A stretch of 64,000 nucleotides of DNA from Devosia psychrophila (GCF_000971275.1 NZ_LAPV01000147.1:1-64000), one strand, 5' to 3'; shown: positions 1 to 9,133, counted from the stretch's first letter. The notes: generated by a model not told the origin, from the letters alone. Translations and numbers: made by a program.

Positions 1-114
1 ACCTACGACGCCATCATCGATGCCGCTTGTCAGGCATGGCGAAATCTCGTCGACCAGCCGACAACCATAACATCGATCGGCATGCGTGAATGGGCACACA
101 CCGGTCAATCGTGA
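1..114 (+). CDS. IS630-family transposase, C-terminal fragment cut by window edge
   Basis: Reading from base 1 in frame gives 37 residues and a TGA stop at 112-114. They end in the pattern AWRNLVDQPTTITSIGMREW, which resembles the last 40 or so residues of IS630-type (DDE, Tc1/mariner-like) transposases, where a tryptophan-rich tail with SIG(M/L)R(D/E)W is typical. The catalytic region lies left of the window, so activity cannot be judged. I could not define the inverted repeat downstream of the stop. It could be an intact insertion sequence or a remnant. Confidence 0.6.
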   Translation, partial: TYDAIIDAACQAWRNLVDQPTTITSIGMREWAHTGQS

Positions 115-252
115 GCGCCGTTGGTATGATACCGGTGATCTTCATCCTCTCTGACTTGATCTGATTTGCGGCAGCCTCTTGCGATAGCTCTAGCGGTTGG
201 CGCGCGGCGACCTATCTGACAGGGTAGACGTTAAGCCACCGAGGAATTGCCG

Positions 253-1119
253 ATGAAGCTGTCCACGCGCTGCCTGCTCCCCGTTGCCGCTGCACTGGGA
301 CTCACCGCCCCGGCTTTGGCCGATCCCGGCATGTGGGAGGTACGCGATGGCGACAGTGCAATCTGGCTGTTCGGCTCATTCCACATTTTACCCAACGGGC
401 TGCAGTGGCGCACCGCGCTGTTCGACAAGGTGCTGACTGACGCCTACAAGGTGGTGTTCGAGACCGATATCGGACCGGCAGCCATGGCCCAGGTCGGTGC
501 GGCGGCCTTCGTTCGCGGCATCTATATGGATGGCACTCTGTTGACCGACGTGATCGACCCGGATCTCGAGGCCAACTTGCGGCAGCAGGCGCAAACTATC
601 GGCCTGCCGCTGGGCCCGGTACTGGCGATGAAGCCATGGATGGCAGCTAATGCCATCAGCGTCGCCGCGCTGGCGGCCGAAGGATATTCCGAGGAAGGCG
701 TTGAGTTCGTGCTGCAGCCTGAACTGGCGCCCGGGCGAATGGAATTTCTGGAGACCGGTGACGAGCAGCTGGATGTGCTCGCGGGGGCGTCCGAGGCCGA
801 GCAGATCGCCATGCTCGAATCGACGCTGGATGAAATTGCTACCCTGCCAAAGGTGATGGACAAGATGCTTGGCAGTTGGGCCGATGGCACGCCTGAGCGG
901 CTGTCCGAAATGTTCAAGACTGAAATGGGCGGCTTCGAGACGGCGTTTATCGACCGGCTGCTTTATACGCGAAATCGCAACTGGATGGCACCGTTGGAAA
1001 CTATGCTGGCGGACAATCAGGAAAATCTGGTGGTGGTCGGTGCAGCCCATCTGATCGGAGATGGCAGCGTGCTCGACCTGCTCGACAAGGCCGGCTACGA
1101 GGTCGAGCGCATTCAATAA
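253..1119 (+). CDS. TraB/GumN family protein
   Basis: A 288-residue protein with an N-terminal signal-like stretch (about residues 1-22, ending near ALA-D), so probably exported to the periplasm. The segment after it (WLFGSFHILP near residue 37) matches the start of the TraB/GumN fold, and the C-terminal VVVGAAHLIGDGSVLDLL is the second conserved family motif, with its GxxH element. The biochemical role of bacterial members is poorly known; the fold is related to metal-dependent proteases of the Tiki type. I chose the ATG at 253 over a TTG at 247 because GAGGA sits just upstream. It stands alone and converges on the oxidoreductase gene to its right. Confidence 0.8.
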   Translation: MKLSTRCLLPVAAALGLTAPALADPGMWEVRDGDSAIWLFGSFHILPNGLQWRTALFDKVLTDAYKVVFETDIGPAAMAQVGAAAFVRGIYMDGTLLTDVIDPDLEANLRQQAQTIGLPLGPVLAMKPWMAANAISVAALAAEGYSEEGVEFVLQPELAPGRMEFLETGDEQLDVLAGASEAEQIAMLESTLDEIATLPKVMDKMLGSWADGTPERLSEMFKTEMGGFETAFIDRLLYTRNRNWMAPLETMLADNQENLVVVGAAHLIGDGSVLDLLDKAGYEVERIQ

Positions 1120-1120
1120 A

Positions 1121-1144
1121 TAGGGCACCGCGAACGGTGCCCTA
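1121..1144. terminator. Bidirectional stem-loop terminator
   Basis: A perfect 10-bp stem (TAGGGCACCG / CGGTGCCCTA) with a CGAA loop lies between the convergent genes ending at 1119 and 1151. An AT-rich stretch follows on both sides, so it can end transcription in both directions. Confidence 0.8.
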
Positions 1145-1150
1145 TGATTA

Positions 1151-2302
1151 TTAGACCTCGCTGAGCTTGGTCCACTTGCCGTCGTTCTGGCTCGACTGCA
1201 CCGAGGCCACGATGAACTGCATGCCTTCGACGCCATCGGCCAACGTGGGCAACAGGCCCTCATAGGCCGCTCCATCGCCGCGGATAACGGCTGCGAACTG
1301 GCTGTATAGCGTCGCAAAAGCTTCGAGGTAGCCTTCGGGATGTCCGGACGGAATGCGGACATTCATTGTGGAGGCGGCATTGCCAGAGATGGCGCCGCCA
1401 CGGGTCAACAACTGCTTGGGCTTACCGAATTCGGTGAACCACATGTAGTTGGGGTTGTCCTGACGCCATTCGAGGCCGCCCTTGTCGCCGTAGATGCGGA
1501 GCTGCAGGCCATTCTCGCACCCAACTGCCACCTGGCTGGCCCAGAGCATACCCTTGGCACCGCCTTCGAAGCGCAGCATGATGTGGACGTTATCATCGAG
1601 CTGGCGGCCGGCGACGAAGCTGGTGAGATCGGCCGAAACCGCGTCGGTCTTCAGACCGGTGACGAAGCGGGCCAGGTTGTAGGCATGGGTGCCGATATCG
1701 CCGATGGCGCCGCCAGCGCCGGATCGGGCCGGATCGGTACGCCATGAGGCCTGCTTGTTATCGTCGCTGGTCGCTTCGGTGAGCCAATCCTGCGGGTATT
1801 CAGCCTGGACGACACGGATGTTGCCCAGCGCGCCCGACGCGACCAGTTCCTTGGCCTGACGGATTAGTGGATAGCCGGTGTAATTGTGCGTCAGAAGGAA
1901 TTTGGCGCCGTTCTTGGGCTTGATCTCGGCTAGCTTGCGGGCGTCTTCCAGCGTCGAGGTGATCGGCTTGTCGCAGATGACGTGGATACCGGCTTCAAGG
2001 AAGGCCTTGGCCGGGCCATAGTGCATGTGGTTGGGCGTCACGATCGACACCGCCTCGATGCCATCAGGACGGGCAGCTTCGGCGCGCGCCATCTGCTCAT
2101 ATGAGGTGTAGATGCGGTCTTCGGCGAGGCCGAGATTGCGACCGGACTCCTGGGCCACGTCGGGGCGCGACGACAGGGCGCCGGCCACCAGATCGTAGTC
2201 ACCATCGATGCGGGAGGCCACGCGGTGCACGTAGCCGATGAAGGCCCCCGTGCCGCCGCCAACCATGCCGAGGCGAATGCGCTTTGCGCCATTTTCAGCC
2301 AT
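1151..2302 (-). CDS. Gfo/Idh/MocA family oxidoreductase
   Basis: A 383-residue NAD(P)-dependent sugar or cyclitol dehydrogenase-type protein. The N-terminal Rossmann motif is GMVGGGTGAF (residues 12-21). The family EKP-type signature appears as CDKP (110-113), and the C-terminal half has the GDIGTHAYNLARF stretch typical of the substrate domain. A longer reading frame exists, but the ATG at 2302 is preceded by AGGGA at good spacing and starts directly before the Rossmann strand. It is the last gene of the minus-strand sugar locus. It probably oxidises or reduces a sugar or inositol derivative in the cytoplasm; the substrate cannot be told from sequence. Confidence 0.85.
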   Translation of the reverse strand: MAENGAKRIRLGMVGGGTGAFIGYVHRVASRIDGDYDLVAGALSSRPDVAQESGRNLGLAEDRIYTSYEQMARAEAARPDGIEAVSIVTPNHMHYGPAKAFLEAGIHVICDKPITSTLEDARKLAEIKPKNGAKFLLTHNYTGYPLIRQAKELVASGALGNIRVVQAEYPQDWLTEATSDDNKQASWRTDPARSGAGGAIGDIGTHAYNLARFVTGLKTDAVSADLTSFVAGRQLDDNVHIMLRFEGGAKGMLWASQVAVGCENGLQLRIYGDKGGLEWRQDNPNYMWFTEFGKPKQLLTRGGAISGNAASTMNVRIPSGHPEGYLEAFATLYSQFAAVIRGDGAAYEGLLPTLADGVEGMQFIVASVQSSQNDGKWTKLSEV

Positions 2303-2318
2303 AATTGTTCCCTCTTGC

Positions 2319-2798
2319 CTAATGTGTCTCGGGGGCAGCGATCGGATCGATGCCGATATAGAGATCGTGCGGTGTAACTGTTCCATCGGCCTGATAGCCG
2401 AAATCGAGCTTGAAGATGCCCGCCGGAATGCCAAGCTCCTCTGCGTCGTCATAAATCGTCTGAAACGTCGCTGCTATTGCCCTGAGCGGCCCAGTGTGGC
2501 GACGATGCCGATAATTATTGGCAGGAATGTGTAGCAGCTTCAGTCCTGCCGGAGCCGCCTTGCACCCGAAGACGCGCTGGCCGACAAATTCAAAGAAGGT
2601 GCCGTCTTCCATGGCGAGGCTGACGCCGACATAAGCGTCCACTTTGCGGGCCAACGCGGCAACCGCGTCCGCTTCGGCGAAGAGGCGTCTCCACCCCTCC
2701 GGCACGATTTTCGGCAAGTCCTGCCAGCCCCCTGAGACCGGGAGGCCGACAAGCGTCAATGCGTCCAGCGATACGGTTTCGATCTCCGATCCGGTCAT
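2319..2798 (-). CDS. GyrI-like / AraC effector-binding domain protein
   Basis: A 159-residue single-domain protein with features of the GyrI-like or AraC effector-binding fold: an N-terminal strand with a conserved glycine-rich turn, the VDAYVGVSLAMEDG segment, a central HIPANNYRHRRHTGP stretch and a C-terminal acidic strand (FKLDFGYQADGTVTPHDLYIGI). It has no DNA-binding domain. Such stand-alone domains bind small amphipathic molecules. The ATG overlaps the stop of the upstream isomerase gene by one base (TGATG), so it is translationally coupled to it. Its role in the sugar operon is unknown. Confidence 0.6.
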   Translation of the reverse strand: MTGSEIETVSLDALTLVGLPVSGGWQDLPKIVPEGWRRLFAEADAVAALARKVDAYVGVSLAMEDGTFFEFVGQRVFGCKAAPAGLKLLHIPANNYRHRRHTGPLRAIAATFQTIYDDAEELGIPAGIFKLDFGYQADGTVTPHDLYIGIDPIAAPETH

Positions 2799-3853
2799 CA
2801 GCTCAGACCCAGAATCTTCCGGTTCGCCGCCAGATCAGTGCCTGCCGAAGCGAAGTCATCGAAGGCGTGTTCGGTGACGCGGATGATATGGTTCTTGATG
2901 AATTCGGCGCCTTCGCGGGCACCGTCCTCGGGGTGCTTGATGGCGCATTCCCATTCGAGCACCGCCCAGCCGGCGAAGTCATACTGCGCCATTTTGGAGA
3001 ACACCGAGGCGAAATCCACCTGACCATCGCCGAGCGAACGGAAACGTCCTGCCCGGTTGATCCAGCTCTGATAGCCGCCATAAACGCCCTGGCGGCCGGT
3101 CGGATTGAACTCGGCGTCCTTGACGTGGAACATCTTGATTCGCTCCTGGTAGATGTCGATGTAGTCGAGGTAATTGAGCTGCTGCAGCACGAAATGGCTG
3201 GGATCGTAGAGCAGGTTGGCGCGCGGGTGATTGTTGACGCGCTCCAGGAACATCTCGTAGGTGACGCCGTCGTGCAGATCCTCGCCGGGGTGAATTTCAT
3301 AACAAAGGTCGACGCCATTCTCGTCCATGGCATTGAGAATAGGCATCCAGCGGCGCGCCAGTTCGTCGAATGCTTCTTCGACGAGGCCAGCGGGACGCTG
3401 AGGGAACGGATAGAGAAATGGCCAGGCCAGCGCGCCCGAGAAGGTTGCGTGCTCCGTGAGGCCAAGATTTTTTGATGCCTTTGCCGCCCAAAGTAGCTGT
3501 TGCACGGCCCATTCCTGACGAGCCTTGGGATTGCCATGCACCGATGCGGGCGCAAAGCCGTCCAGCATGGTGTCATAGACAGGATGCGCGGCGACGAGCT
3601 GGCCCTGCAGATGGGTCGACAGCTCGGTGATTTCGAGGCCATGGCTGGCGACGACGCCCTTGAGCTCGTCGGCATAGGTCTGGGAGGTCGCGGCCTTTTC
3701 CAGATCGATCAGGCTGCCGACCCAGGTCGGGATTTGCACACCCTTGTAGCCATAGTTGGCGGCCCAGCCGCAGATTGCGTCGAGGGAATTGAACGGGGCA
3801 TTGTCGCCCGCAAATTGCGCCAGAAAGATTCCCGGCCCCTTGATGGTGCGCAT
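2798..3853 (-). CDS. Sugar phosphate isomerase/epimerase-type TIM-barrel protein
   Basis: A 351-residue protein of the AP-endonuclease-2/xylose-isomerase-like TIM-barrel superfamily. Metal-ligand-bearing segments are visible in order: CYEIHPGED (glutamate and histidine), DPSHFVLQQL (aspartate and histidine), FHVKDAEF (histidine and aspartate) and VLEWECA (glutamate). This is the usual divalent-metal site of inosose dehydratase and tagatose/allulose epimerase-type enzymes. It follows the stem-loop at 3911-3935 and is coupled to the GyrI-like gene. Isomerase, epimerase, dehydratase and keto-glycoside lyase activities are all possible in this superfamily. Confidence 0.8.
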   Translation of the reverse strand: MRTIKGPGIFLAQFAGDNAPFNSLDAICGWAANYGYKGVQIPTWVGSLIDLEKAATSQTYADELKGVVASHGLEITELSTHLQGQLVAAHPVYDTMLDGFAPASVHGNPKARQEWAVQQLLWAAKASKNLGLTEHATFSGALAWPFLYPFPQRPAGLVEEAFDELARRWMPILNAMDENGVDLCYEIHPGEDLHDGVTYEMFLERVNNHPRANLLYDPSHFVLQQLNYLDYIDIYQERIKMFHVKDAEFNPTGRQGVYGGYQSWINRAGRFRSLGDGQVDFASVFSKMAQYDFAGWAVLEWECAIKHPEDGAREGAEFIKNHIIRVTEHAFDDFASAGTDLAANRKILGLS

Positions 3854-3910
3854 GTTGTTTCTCCTCTGTCAGGCGCTTGGCGCCATGGTCTTTTATTGCT
3901 TGATAAGAAA

Positions 3911-3935
3911 CAGGCGGCGGGTTGGCCGCCGCCTG
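3911..3935 (-). terminator. Stem-loop between the two oxidoreductase/isomerase pairs
   Basis: A perfect 10-bp stem (CAGGCGGCGG / CCGCCGCCTG) with a GTTGG loop lies downstream of the gene ending at 4000. On the minus strand it is followed by TTTCTTATC, so it may be a partial or full terminator separating the transporter operon from the last three genes. Confidence 0.65.
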
Positions 3936-3999
3936 CTGGTATTACCTGAAACGCAATGTTGACCGGCAGATGATGCCTGTCAATGAGGTGCGCACCTCA

Positions 4000-5139
4000 C
4001 TACTTCAGCAGGCCTGCCGCGTCGGCCGGGCTGAGCGCCAGCGGGCGTTCGCAGGTGGTCGACAGCGTAAGCACCTGGCCGCTTTCGCCGGCCTTGAGCA
4101 GGCTGGTCATTACGTCCACGGCATGCAGCGCGACGTCGAGGCCGCAACGGGCGCGATAGCCACCGTCGATGGAGGCCATCATGTCTGCGAGACCGGCCGT
4201 GCGATAATTGGCGCGCGGGTGATCCTTGTCGAGGTCCTGGTTGAGTTTGCCGAAGGGGTGATCCCACGGCGTGACGTTGGTGCGCGTGCCAGAGATATCG
4301 GTCGTGACCAGATCGCCGCCGAAGAAGTTCGGATCTGGAACGAAGATCGTGCCGTCGGTGCCGTAAAGCTCGATATTGTGGTGGCCATGCGCCGCCACGT
4401 CCCAGCTTGCGCCAATGGTGATGATGGCGCCCGAATGGAACTCCAGCAAGCCGTGGATGGTAGTGGGGGTCCCGACCTTGACGAAGGTGCCCTTGTAGGG
4501 GCCTTCGGCCGTCACTTCGCGTTCCGCACGCGCCTTATTGGTGAAGGCGGAGACCCGCTTCACCGGTCCGAGCAGATGAATAAGATCGGTGACGTAATAG
4601 GGCCCGATGTCGAGGATGGGACCAGCGCCAACCTGGAAGAAGAAATCCGGATTGGGGTGCCAGTGTTCCATGCCGCGGCTCATGACGTGGGTAGTGCCGC
4701 TCATGATCTTGCCGAGCTTGCCACTGTCGATGATTTCGCGCGCTTGCTGGTGCGCGCCACCAAGGAAGGTATCGGGGGCCGAGCCGACCTGAAGCCCGCG
4801 ATCATCGGCAGCCTTCTTGAGGGCCATGCCCTCTTCGAGCGACAGCACGAACGGCTTTTCGGAATAGGCGTGCTTGCCGGCCGAGATGATGTCCATCGAG
4901 ACCGAATAGTGGGTCGATGGAATCGTCAGGTTGACGATGACGTCGAGTTCGCTGTTCTTCAGCAGCTCGTCGGGAGTCTGCGCCTTGACGCCATATTCAT
5001 CGGCACGCTTCTGTGCGGCGGCCGGCAGGATGTCAGCCACAGCACGAACTTCGAGCCCCTTGAACAAGGGCGCGAGCTTAAGATAGGCGGCGGAGATGTT
5101 GCCGGCACCCATAATGCCGACGCCAAAGGTCTTTGCCAT
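4000..5139 (-). CDS. Gfo/Idh/MocA family oxidoreductase
   Basis: A 379-residue dehydrogenase-type protein. It starts MAKTFGVGIMGAGNIS, a typical Gfo/Idh Rossmann motif. It carries the YSEKPF (EKP) signature and a C-terminal substrate domain with the DIGPYYVTDLIHLLGP motif, which bears the usual tyrosine and histidine positions. I chose the ATG at 5139, 5 bases after the stop of the upstream isomerase gene, because GGAAG precedes it; the longer frame runs through that gene. It is the second of two such oxidoreductases here. They are only distantly alike, so they probably act on different intermediates or in opposite directions. Confidence 0.87.
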   Translation of the reverse strand: MAKTFGVGIMGAGNISAAYLKLAPLFKGLEVRAVADILPAAAQKRADEYGVKAQTPDELLKNSELDVIVNLTIPSTHYSVSMDIISAGKHAYSEKPFVLSLEEGMALKKAADDRGLQVGSAPDTFLGGAHQQAREIIDSGKLGKIMSGTTHVMSRGMEHWHPNPDFFFQVGAGPILDIGPYYVTDLIHLLGPVKRVSAFTNKARAEREVTAEGPYKGTFVKVGTPTTIHGLLEFHSGAIITIGASWDVAAHGHHNIELYGTDGTIFVPDPNFFGGDLVTTDISGTRTNVTPWDHPFGKLNQDLDKDHPRANYRTAGLADMMASIDGGYRARCGLDVALHAVDVMTSLLKAGESGQVLTLSTTCERPLALSPADAAGLLK

Positions 5140-5144
5140 CTGGA

Positions 5145-5894
5145 TTACTTCCACTTGGTGGCGGTTGCGATCGAACGCGTTGCGAAACGCACTTCGTCGG
5201 ACGGCTTGTCGTGTTCGGCAACGAAATATTCGGCCTTGGTCTTGGCCTGTACCTTGCCGATTAGGTTGTCCCAATCGAGCACGCCGTGGCCGACGTCGGC
5301 CCAGCCGTCTTCATCGGCATTCTGACCCGCGGGGGCTATGTCCTTGACGTGGACAGCGGTGATGCGGCTGCCATAGCGATCGAACCAGGCAATCGGATCG
5401 GCCTTGCCACGCACCACCCAGGCGACGTCGCATTCCCATTCGATGGCGGGCGCGGTTTCTAGGATGATTTCCATCGGGGTACGGCCGGACGAGGTGGGCA
5501 CAAACTCGAAGTCATGGTTGTGCCAGCCGAAAGCGTAACCTTCCTTGGCATAAGTTTCGCCATGCTTGGCCAGCATCTCTGCCAGTTCGAGCCATTTGGA
5601 CTCGTCGGTGCTGCGGCCTTCTGGACCAATATGTGGCACGATGATCTTCTTGATGCCCAACGCTTCGGCGGTCTTCAGTGTGGTCGAGACGTCAGCCACC
5701 TGGGCGGGGCCAAAGTGGCCGGTCGGCATGGCCAGGCCGTTCTTCTTGAGCGTGGCGGCAAGCGCTGCCGGGTCGCCATAGAGACCGCCATAGCCTTCGA
5801 CCTGCGTGTAGCCGAGGGCGCCGAGCTTGGCGAGGAATTCTTCCTGATTGGGGTAGTTGCGGGCGCTGTACAGCTGGAATGACAAAGTCGTCAT
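5145..5894 (-). CDS. Sugar phosphate isomerase/epimerase-type TIM-barrel protein
   Basis: A 249-residue compact TIM-barrel protein. It starts TLSFQLYSARNYPNQEE, the typical first strand of the family. HNHDFEF (metal or catalytic histidine and glutamate), ECDVAWVVRGKADP, VHVKDIAP and a C-terminal VAEHDKP stretch follow. The ATG at 5894 has GAGG upstream; the longer frame has no support. It sits between the importer ATPase gene and the oxidoreductase, with only 5 bases to the latter. Likely an epimerase, isomerase or dehydratase acting on the same sugar derivative. Confidence 0.82.
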   Translation of the reverse strand: MTTLSFQLYSARNYPNQEEFLAKLGALGYTQVEGYGGLYGDPAALAATLKKNGLAMPTGHFGPAQVADVSTTLKTAEALGIKKIIVPHIGPEGRSTDESKWLELAEMLAKHGETYAKEGYAFGWHNHDFEFVPTSSGRTPMEIILETAPAIEWECDVAWVVRGKADPIAWFDRYGSRITAVHVKDIAPAGQNADEDGWADVGHGVLDWDNLIGKVQAKTKAEYFVAEHDKPSDEVRFATRSIATATKWK

Positions 5895-6037
5895 TGTGGC
5901 CTCTTTTGTAACGTTAGAATGGGCAAGGGCATCGCATTGGCGGTGCAGGACTATCGGTATTTTCCGGATGCTGTTGCGCCCGCCGGACAGGCCAACCAGC
6001 GCAAAAGTTACATCGGGCCTAATGGCATCGGTTGGGG

Positions 6038-6063
6038 AGTGCGGCGCCCACCGGCGCCGCACT
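6038..6063 (-). terminator. Intercistronic stem-loop after the ATPase gene
   Basis: A perfect 11-bp GC-rich stem (AGTGCGGCGCC / GGCGCCGCACT) with a 4-base loop lies just downstream of the ATPase gene. No T-run follows on the minus strand, so it may stabilise the 3' end of a processed transcript more than terminate it. Confidence 0.5.
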
Positions 6064-6071
6064 ATTAGCCG

Positions 6072-7154
6072 TTAGAGGCGGTTGGTGGTCTCGGCGCTGA
6101 AAATAGAGCCACGGGCCGGATCGAAACCGATGCGGACCTTGTGGCCCGTCGCAATGACCACGTCGCTGTCGCAACGGAAGGTAATCGCCTGGCCACCGAT
6201 CTTGGTCCAAGCCAGCGTATCCGAGCCCATGGGCTCGACGATCTCGATTTCCACATCAATGGTGAAGGGCATGCCCGCCGTCTCGTCACCCAGGACGATA
6301 TGTTCAGGACGGACGCCGAGCACCGCCGCTGTGGAACCGGTCGCCGGAGTGTCGAAAGCGTAGGTTTCCACGGGGATAACGATGCCATCTTCAGTGGTGA
6401 ACGTGGAGTCCGACAGCGTGCCCGTGAACATGTTCATCTGAGGCGAGCCGATGAAGCCCGCGACATAGAGGTTCACCGGCCTATTGTAGATGGTGTGCGG
6501 ATCAGCCAGTTGCTGGATGACGCCGTTCTTCATCACTGCGATGCGGTCGGCCAGGGTCAACGCTTCGATCTGGTCGTGCGTCACATAGATCATGGTGTTC
6601 TTGAGCCGGTGATGCAGCCGCTTGATCTCGACGCGCAGATCCGAACGGAGCTTGGCATCGAGGTTGGACAGTGGCTCATCGAACAGGAACACGTCCACGT
6701 CACGCACCAGGGCGCGACCAATGGCAACGCGCTGGCGCTGGCCGCCGGACAGGTTTGCAGGCTTGCGCTCCAGCAAGGGCTGGATCTGGAGGATTTCCGC
6801 GGCGCGAGCAACGCGCTTTTCGACCTCGTCCTTCTTCATGCCGGCTACACGCAGGCCAAAGGAGAGGTTCCGCTCGACAGTCATCTGCGGATAGAGCGCA
6901 TAGGACTGGAACACCATGCCGATGCCACGGTCCTTGGGCTCAAGCCAGGTGACATTCCTGCCACCGATGAAGATCTGCCCGTCGGAAATGTCCAGCAAGC
7001 CGGCGATACAGTTGAGCAGGGTGGACTTTCCGCAACCCGAGGGCCCGAGCAGGACGATAAACTCGCCCTGCGCGATTTCGAGGTCGAGGTGCTCGAGCAC
7101 CTTCACGCTGCCAAAATTCAGTGAAAGATCGCGGATGGAAACACTGTTTTGCAT
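6072..7154 (-). CDS. Carbohydrate ABC transporter ATP-binding protein (UgpC/MalK-like)
   Basis: A 360-residue ATPase of the CUT1 class. Walker A is GPSGCGKST, the Q-loop region is VFQSYALYP, the signature is [17 protein letters not shown] and Walker B is [16 protein letters not shown], followed by the H-loop VTHDQIEA. After about residue 235 comes the regulatory TOBE/OB-type extension of MalK-like proteins. I used the ATG at 7154, directly before the first strand and 5 bases after the permease stop. It energises the importer encoded by the next three genes upstream. Confidence 0.93.
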   Translation of the reverse strand: MQNSVSIRDLSLNFGSVKVLEHLDLEIAQGEFIVLLGPSGCGKSTLLNCIAGLLDISDGQIFIGGRNVTWLEPKDRGIGMVFQSYALYPQMTVERNLSFGLRVAGMKKDEVEKRVARAAEILQIQPLLERKPANLSGGQRQRVAIGRALVRDVDVFLFDEPLSNLDAKLRSDLRVEIKRLHHRLKNTMIYVTHDQIEALTLADRIAVMKNGVIQQLADPHTIYNRPVNLYVAGFIGSPQMNMFTGTLSDSTFTTEDGIVIPVETYAFDTPATGSTAAVLGVRPEHIVLGDETAGMPFTIDVEIEIVEPMGSDTLAWTKIGGQAITFRCDSDVVIATGHKVRIGFDPARGSIFSAETTNRL

Positions 7155-7159
7155 TCGAA

Positions 7160-8095
7160 TTATCCCTTCACCGCGCCAGCAGCGACACCGCGGACGAACC
7201 ACTTGCCGGACACGAAATAAACCGCCAGCGGCACGAGGCCGGTCAGAACGGTGGCGGCCATGTTCACGTTATATTCGGGCGTGCCCTGGGCCGAGTTGAC
7301 TATGTTGTTGAGCTGCACGGTCATCGGATAATTCTGCGTGCCGGCGAAGACGACGCCGAACAAGAAGTCATTCCAGATACCGGTCACCTGCAGAATGAGC
7401 GCCACCACGAAAATTGGTAGCGACATGGGCAGCATGATCTCAAAGAAGATGCGCCAGAACCCTGCCCCGTCCACACGAGCCGCCTTGAACAATTCCTGGG
7501 GCAGCGACGCGAAGTAGTTGCGGAACAGCAGTGTCAGGATCGGCATGCCAAAGATCGTGTGGACGATGATGACGGCTTGCAGCGTGCCGAAGATGCCCAG
7601 TTCGCGGGCGATTATCACCATCGGATACAAAAACACCTGGTAGGGAATGAACGAGCCGAAGATCAGGATAGCAAAGAATATTTCCGAGCCCTTGAAGCGC
7701 CAGTTGATCAGCGCATAGCCGTTCACAGCCGCGATAAAGATCGAGATGATCGTGCTCGGGATGGTGATCTTGACAGAGTTCCAGAAGCCCGGCGCGAGGC
7801 CCTGGCAATTGAGACCCGTGCAAGCGCTGGTCCAGGCCTTCACCCAGGCGTCGAAGTTTGGTGCCACCGGCAATGCGAAGATGTTGCCAAAGCGGATTTC
7901 CGGCATCGACTTGAGCGATGTGGTGAACATCACGTAGAGCGGAAACAGGTAGTACATCGAGAAGACCACCAGCAGAGAATAGATGATGATCTTGCGTGGG
8001 GTGAAAAAGGGCTTTGGCCGGGGGCCGCGCGCTTCTTGCACTGCATTGGTAGCGGCGACGCGAGAAGCGCCGGCCATGGTTGAGGTCTGACTCAT
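7160..8095 (-). CDS. Carbohydrate ABC transporter permease (MalG-like)
   Basis: A 311-residue inner-membrane permease with six predicted transmembrane segments after a cytoplasmic N-terminal tail of about 40 residues. The EAA loop reads ELFKAARVDGAGFWRIFFEIMLP, the coupling motif that contacts the ATPase. The chosen ATG at 8095 overlaps the stop of the upstream permease by four bases (ATGA); the longer frame is not needed. It pairs with the MalF-like protein to form the membrane channel. Confidence 0.92.
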   Translation of the reverse strand: MSQTSTMAGASRVAATNAVQEARGPRPKPFFTPRKIIIYSLLVVFSMYYLFPLYVMFTTSLKSMPEIRFGNIFALPVAPNFDAWVKAWTSACTGLNCQGLAPGFWNSVKITIPSTIISIFIAAVNGYALINWRFKGSEIFFAILIFGSFIPYQVFLYPMVIIARELGIFGTLQAVIIVHTIFGMPILTLLFRNYFASLPQELFKAARVDGAGFWRIFFEIMLPMSLPIFVVALILQVTGIWNDFLFGVVFAGTQNYPMTVQLNNIVNSAQGTPEYNVNMAATVLTGLVPLAVYFVSGKWFVRGVAAGAVKG

Positions 8096-9036
8096 GTGCG
8101 ACGCCCCTTTCCGCCGAATTCGAGATAGGCCCAAGGGACCATGATGATGACGACCGTCAGGAGCATCATGGTGGCGCCGGCCAGGCCCTGGCCGATATTG
8201 CCGCCCGAGAACATGTAGTTGAAAACGTATTTTGCCGGCACTTCCGAGGAGATGCCCGGGCCGCCATTGGTCAGCGCCACCACAAGGTCATAGAGGCGGA
8301 CGATGCCGGAGCCGATGATCACCAGCGCCGTGACCAGCACGCCGCGCATCATTGGAAGGACGATGGAAACGTAGGTACGCCAAGTCGGAATGCCGTCGAT
8401 ACGGGCAGCTTTCCAGATTTCTTCATCGACGCCGCGCAGGCCGGCCAGCATCAGCACCATGCAGAAGCCCGTGCCGTGCCAAAGACCGGCGATGAGCAGC
8501 GCGAACAGAACCATTCGCGGATTGGCGATCCAGTCGAAGGAGAAATTGGTCCAGCCCAGGTTGCGCAGGGTAGTCTGCAGGCCGAGGGTGGGGTTCATGA
8601 TCCACTGCCACACCAGGCCCGTCACGATGAACGACAGGGCGAATGGGTAAAGCATGATGGTGCGGAAGGCGCTTTCGAAGCGGATTTTCTGGTCGATCAA
8701 AACCGCAAGGATGAACCCGACAACCAGCGTGAAAACCAGCGACATCGCGCCGTAGGCGATCAGGTTGGTTACCGATACGTTCCAGCGTGAGGTTGCGAAC
8801 AGGCGCTCGTATTGATCGAAGCCGACAAATTTGCCGGTCGGCAGAAGCTTGGAATTGGTGAACGAGTAATAGATCGTCCAGATCGTGCAGCCGACGAAGA
8901 CGACCAGCACGGTGACCATCATGGGCAGCGCGGCGATCTTGGCGGGCAGGTTATTGAAGAGGATTCTTTTCAGCAGGCTGGGTCGATTGACCGTTGTCTC
9001 AGCGCCTGCGTCCAGAGGAACGGCAGCGTCCGCCAT
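8092..9036 (-). CDS. Carbohydrate ABC transporter permease (MalF/UgpA-like)
   Basis: A 314-residue inner-membrane permease with several hydrophobic helices. The EAA loop is EEIWKAARIDGIPTWRTYVSIVLP. The ATG at 9036 has GGAGAT upstream. The stop overlaps the next permease gene by four bases. The stem-loop at 9056-9089 separates it from the binding-protein gene. Part of the CUT1 importer. Confidence 0.92.
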   Translation of the reverse strand: MADAAVPLDAGAETTVNRPSLLKRILFNNLPAKIAALPMMVTVLVVFVGCTIWTIYYSFTNSKLLPTGKFVGFDQYERLFATSRWNVSVTNLIAYGAMSLVFTLVVGFILAVLIDQKIRFESAFRTIMLYPFALSFIVTGLVWQWIMNPTLGLQTTLRNLGWTNFSFDWIANPRMVLFALLIAGLWHGTGFCMVLMLAGLRGVDEEIWKAARIDGIPTWRTYVSIVLPMMRGVLVTALVIIGSGIVRLYDLVVALTNGGPGISSEVPAKYVFNYMFSGGNIGQGLAGATMMLLTVVIIMVPWAYLEFGGKGRRT

Positions 9037-9055
9037 ATGAGTATCTCCAAGAAAA

Positions 9056-9089
9056 GGTGGCCGACCTTTAATGATCAAGGCCGACCACC
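9056..9089 (-). terminator. Stem-loop between binding-protein and permease genes
   Basis: GGTGGCCGACCTT and GGCCGACCACC can pair over 13 positions with two G-U pairs, about 20 bases before the start of the permease gene. On the minus strand TTTTCTT follows. It probably attenuates read-through and protects the binding-protein message, as known for malE-malF. Confidence 0.65.
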
Positions 9090-9133
9090 ATTTTTATCGA
9101 CGAGAGCAAACCCTCGCCTTTACAGGCGTGTCG

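Noticed and set aside
388-1362. Long antisense frame over the TraB/GumN gene
   Set aside because: A codon-bias shadow; the sense frame has a signal peptide and family motifs.
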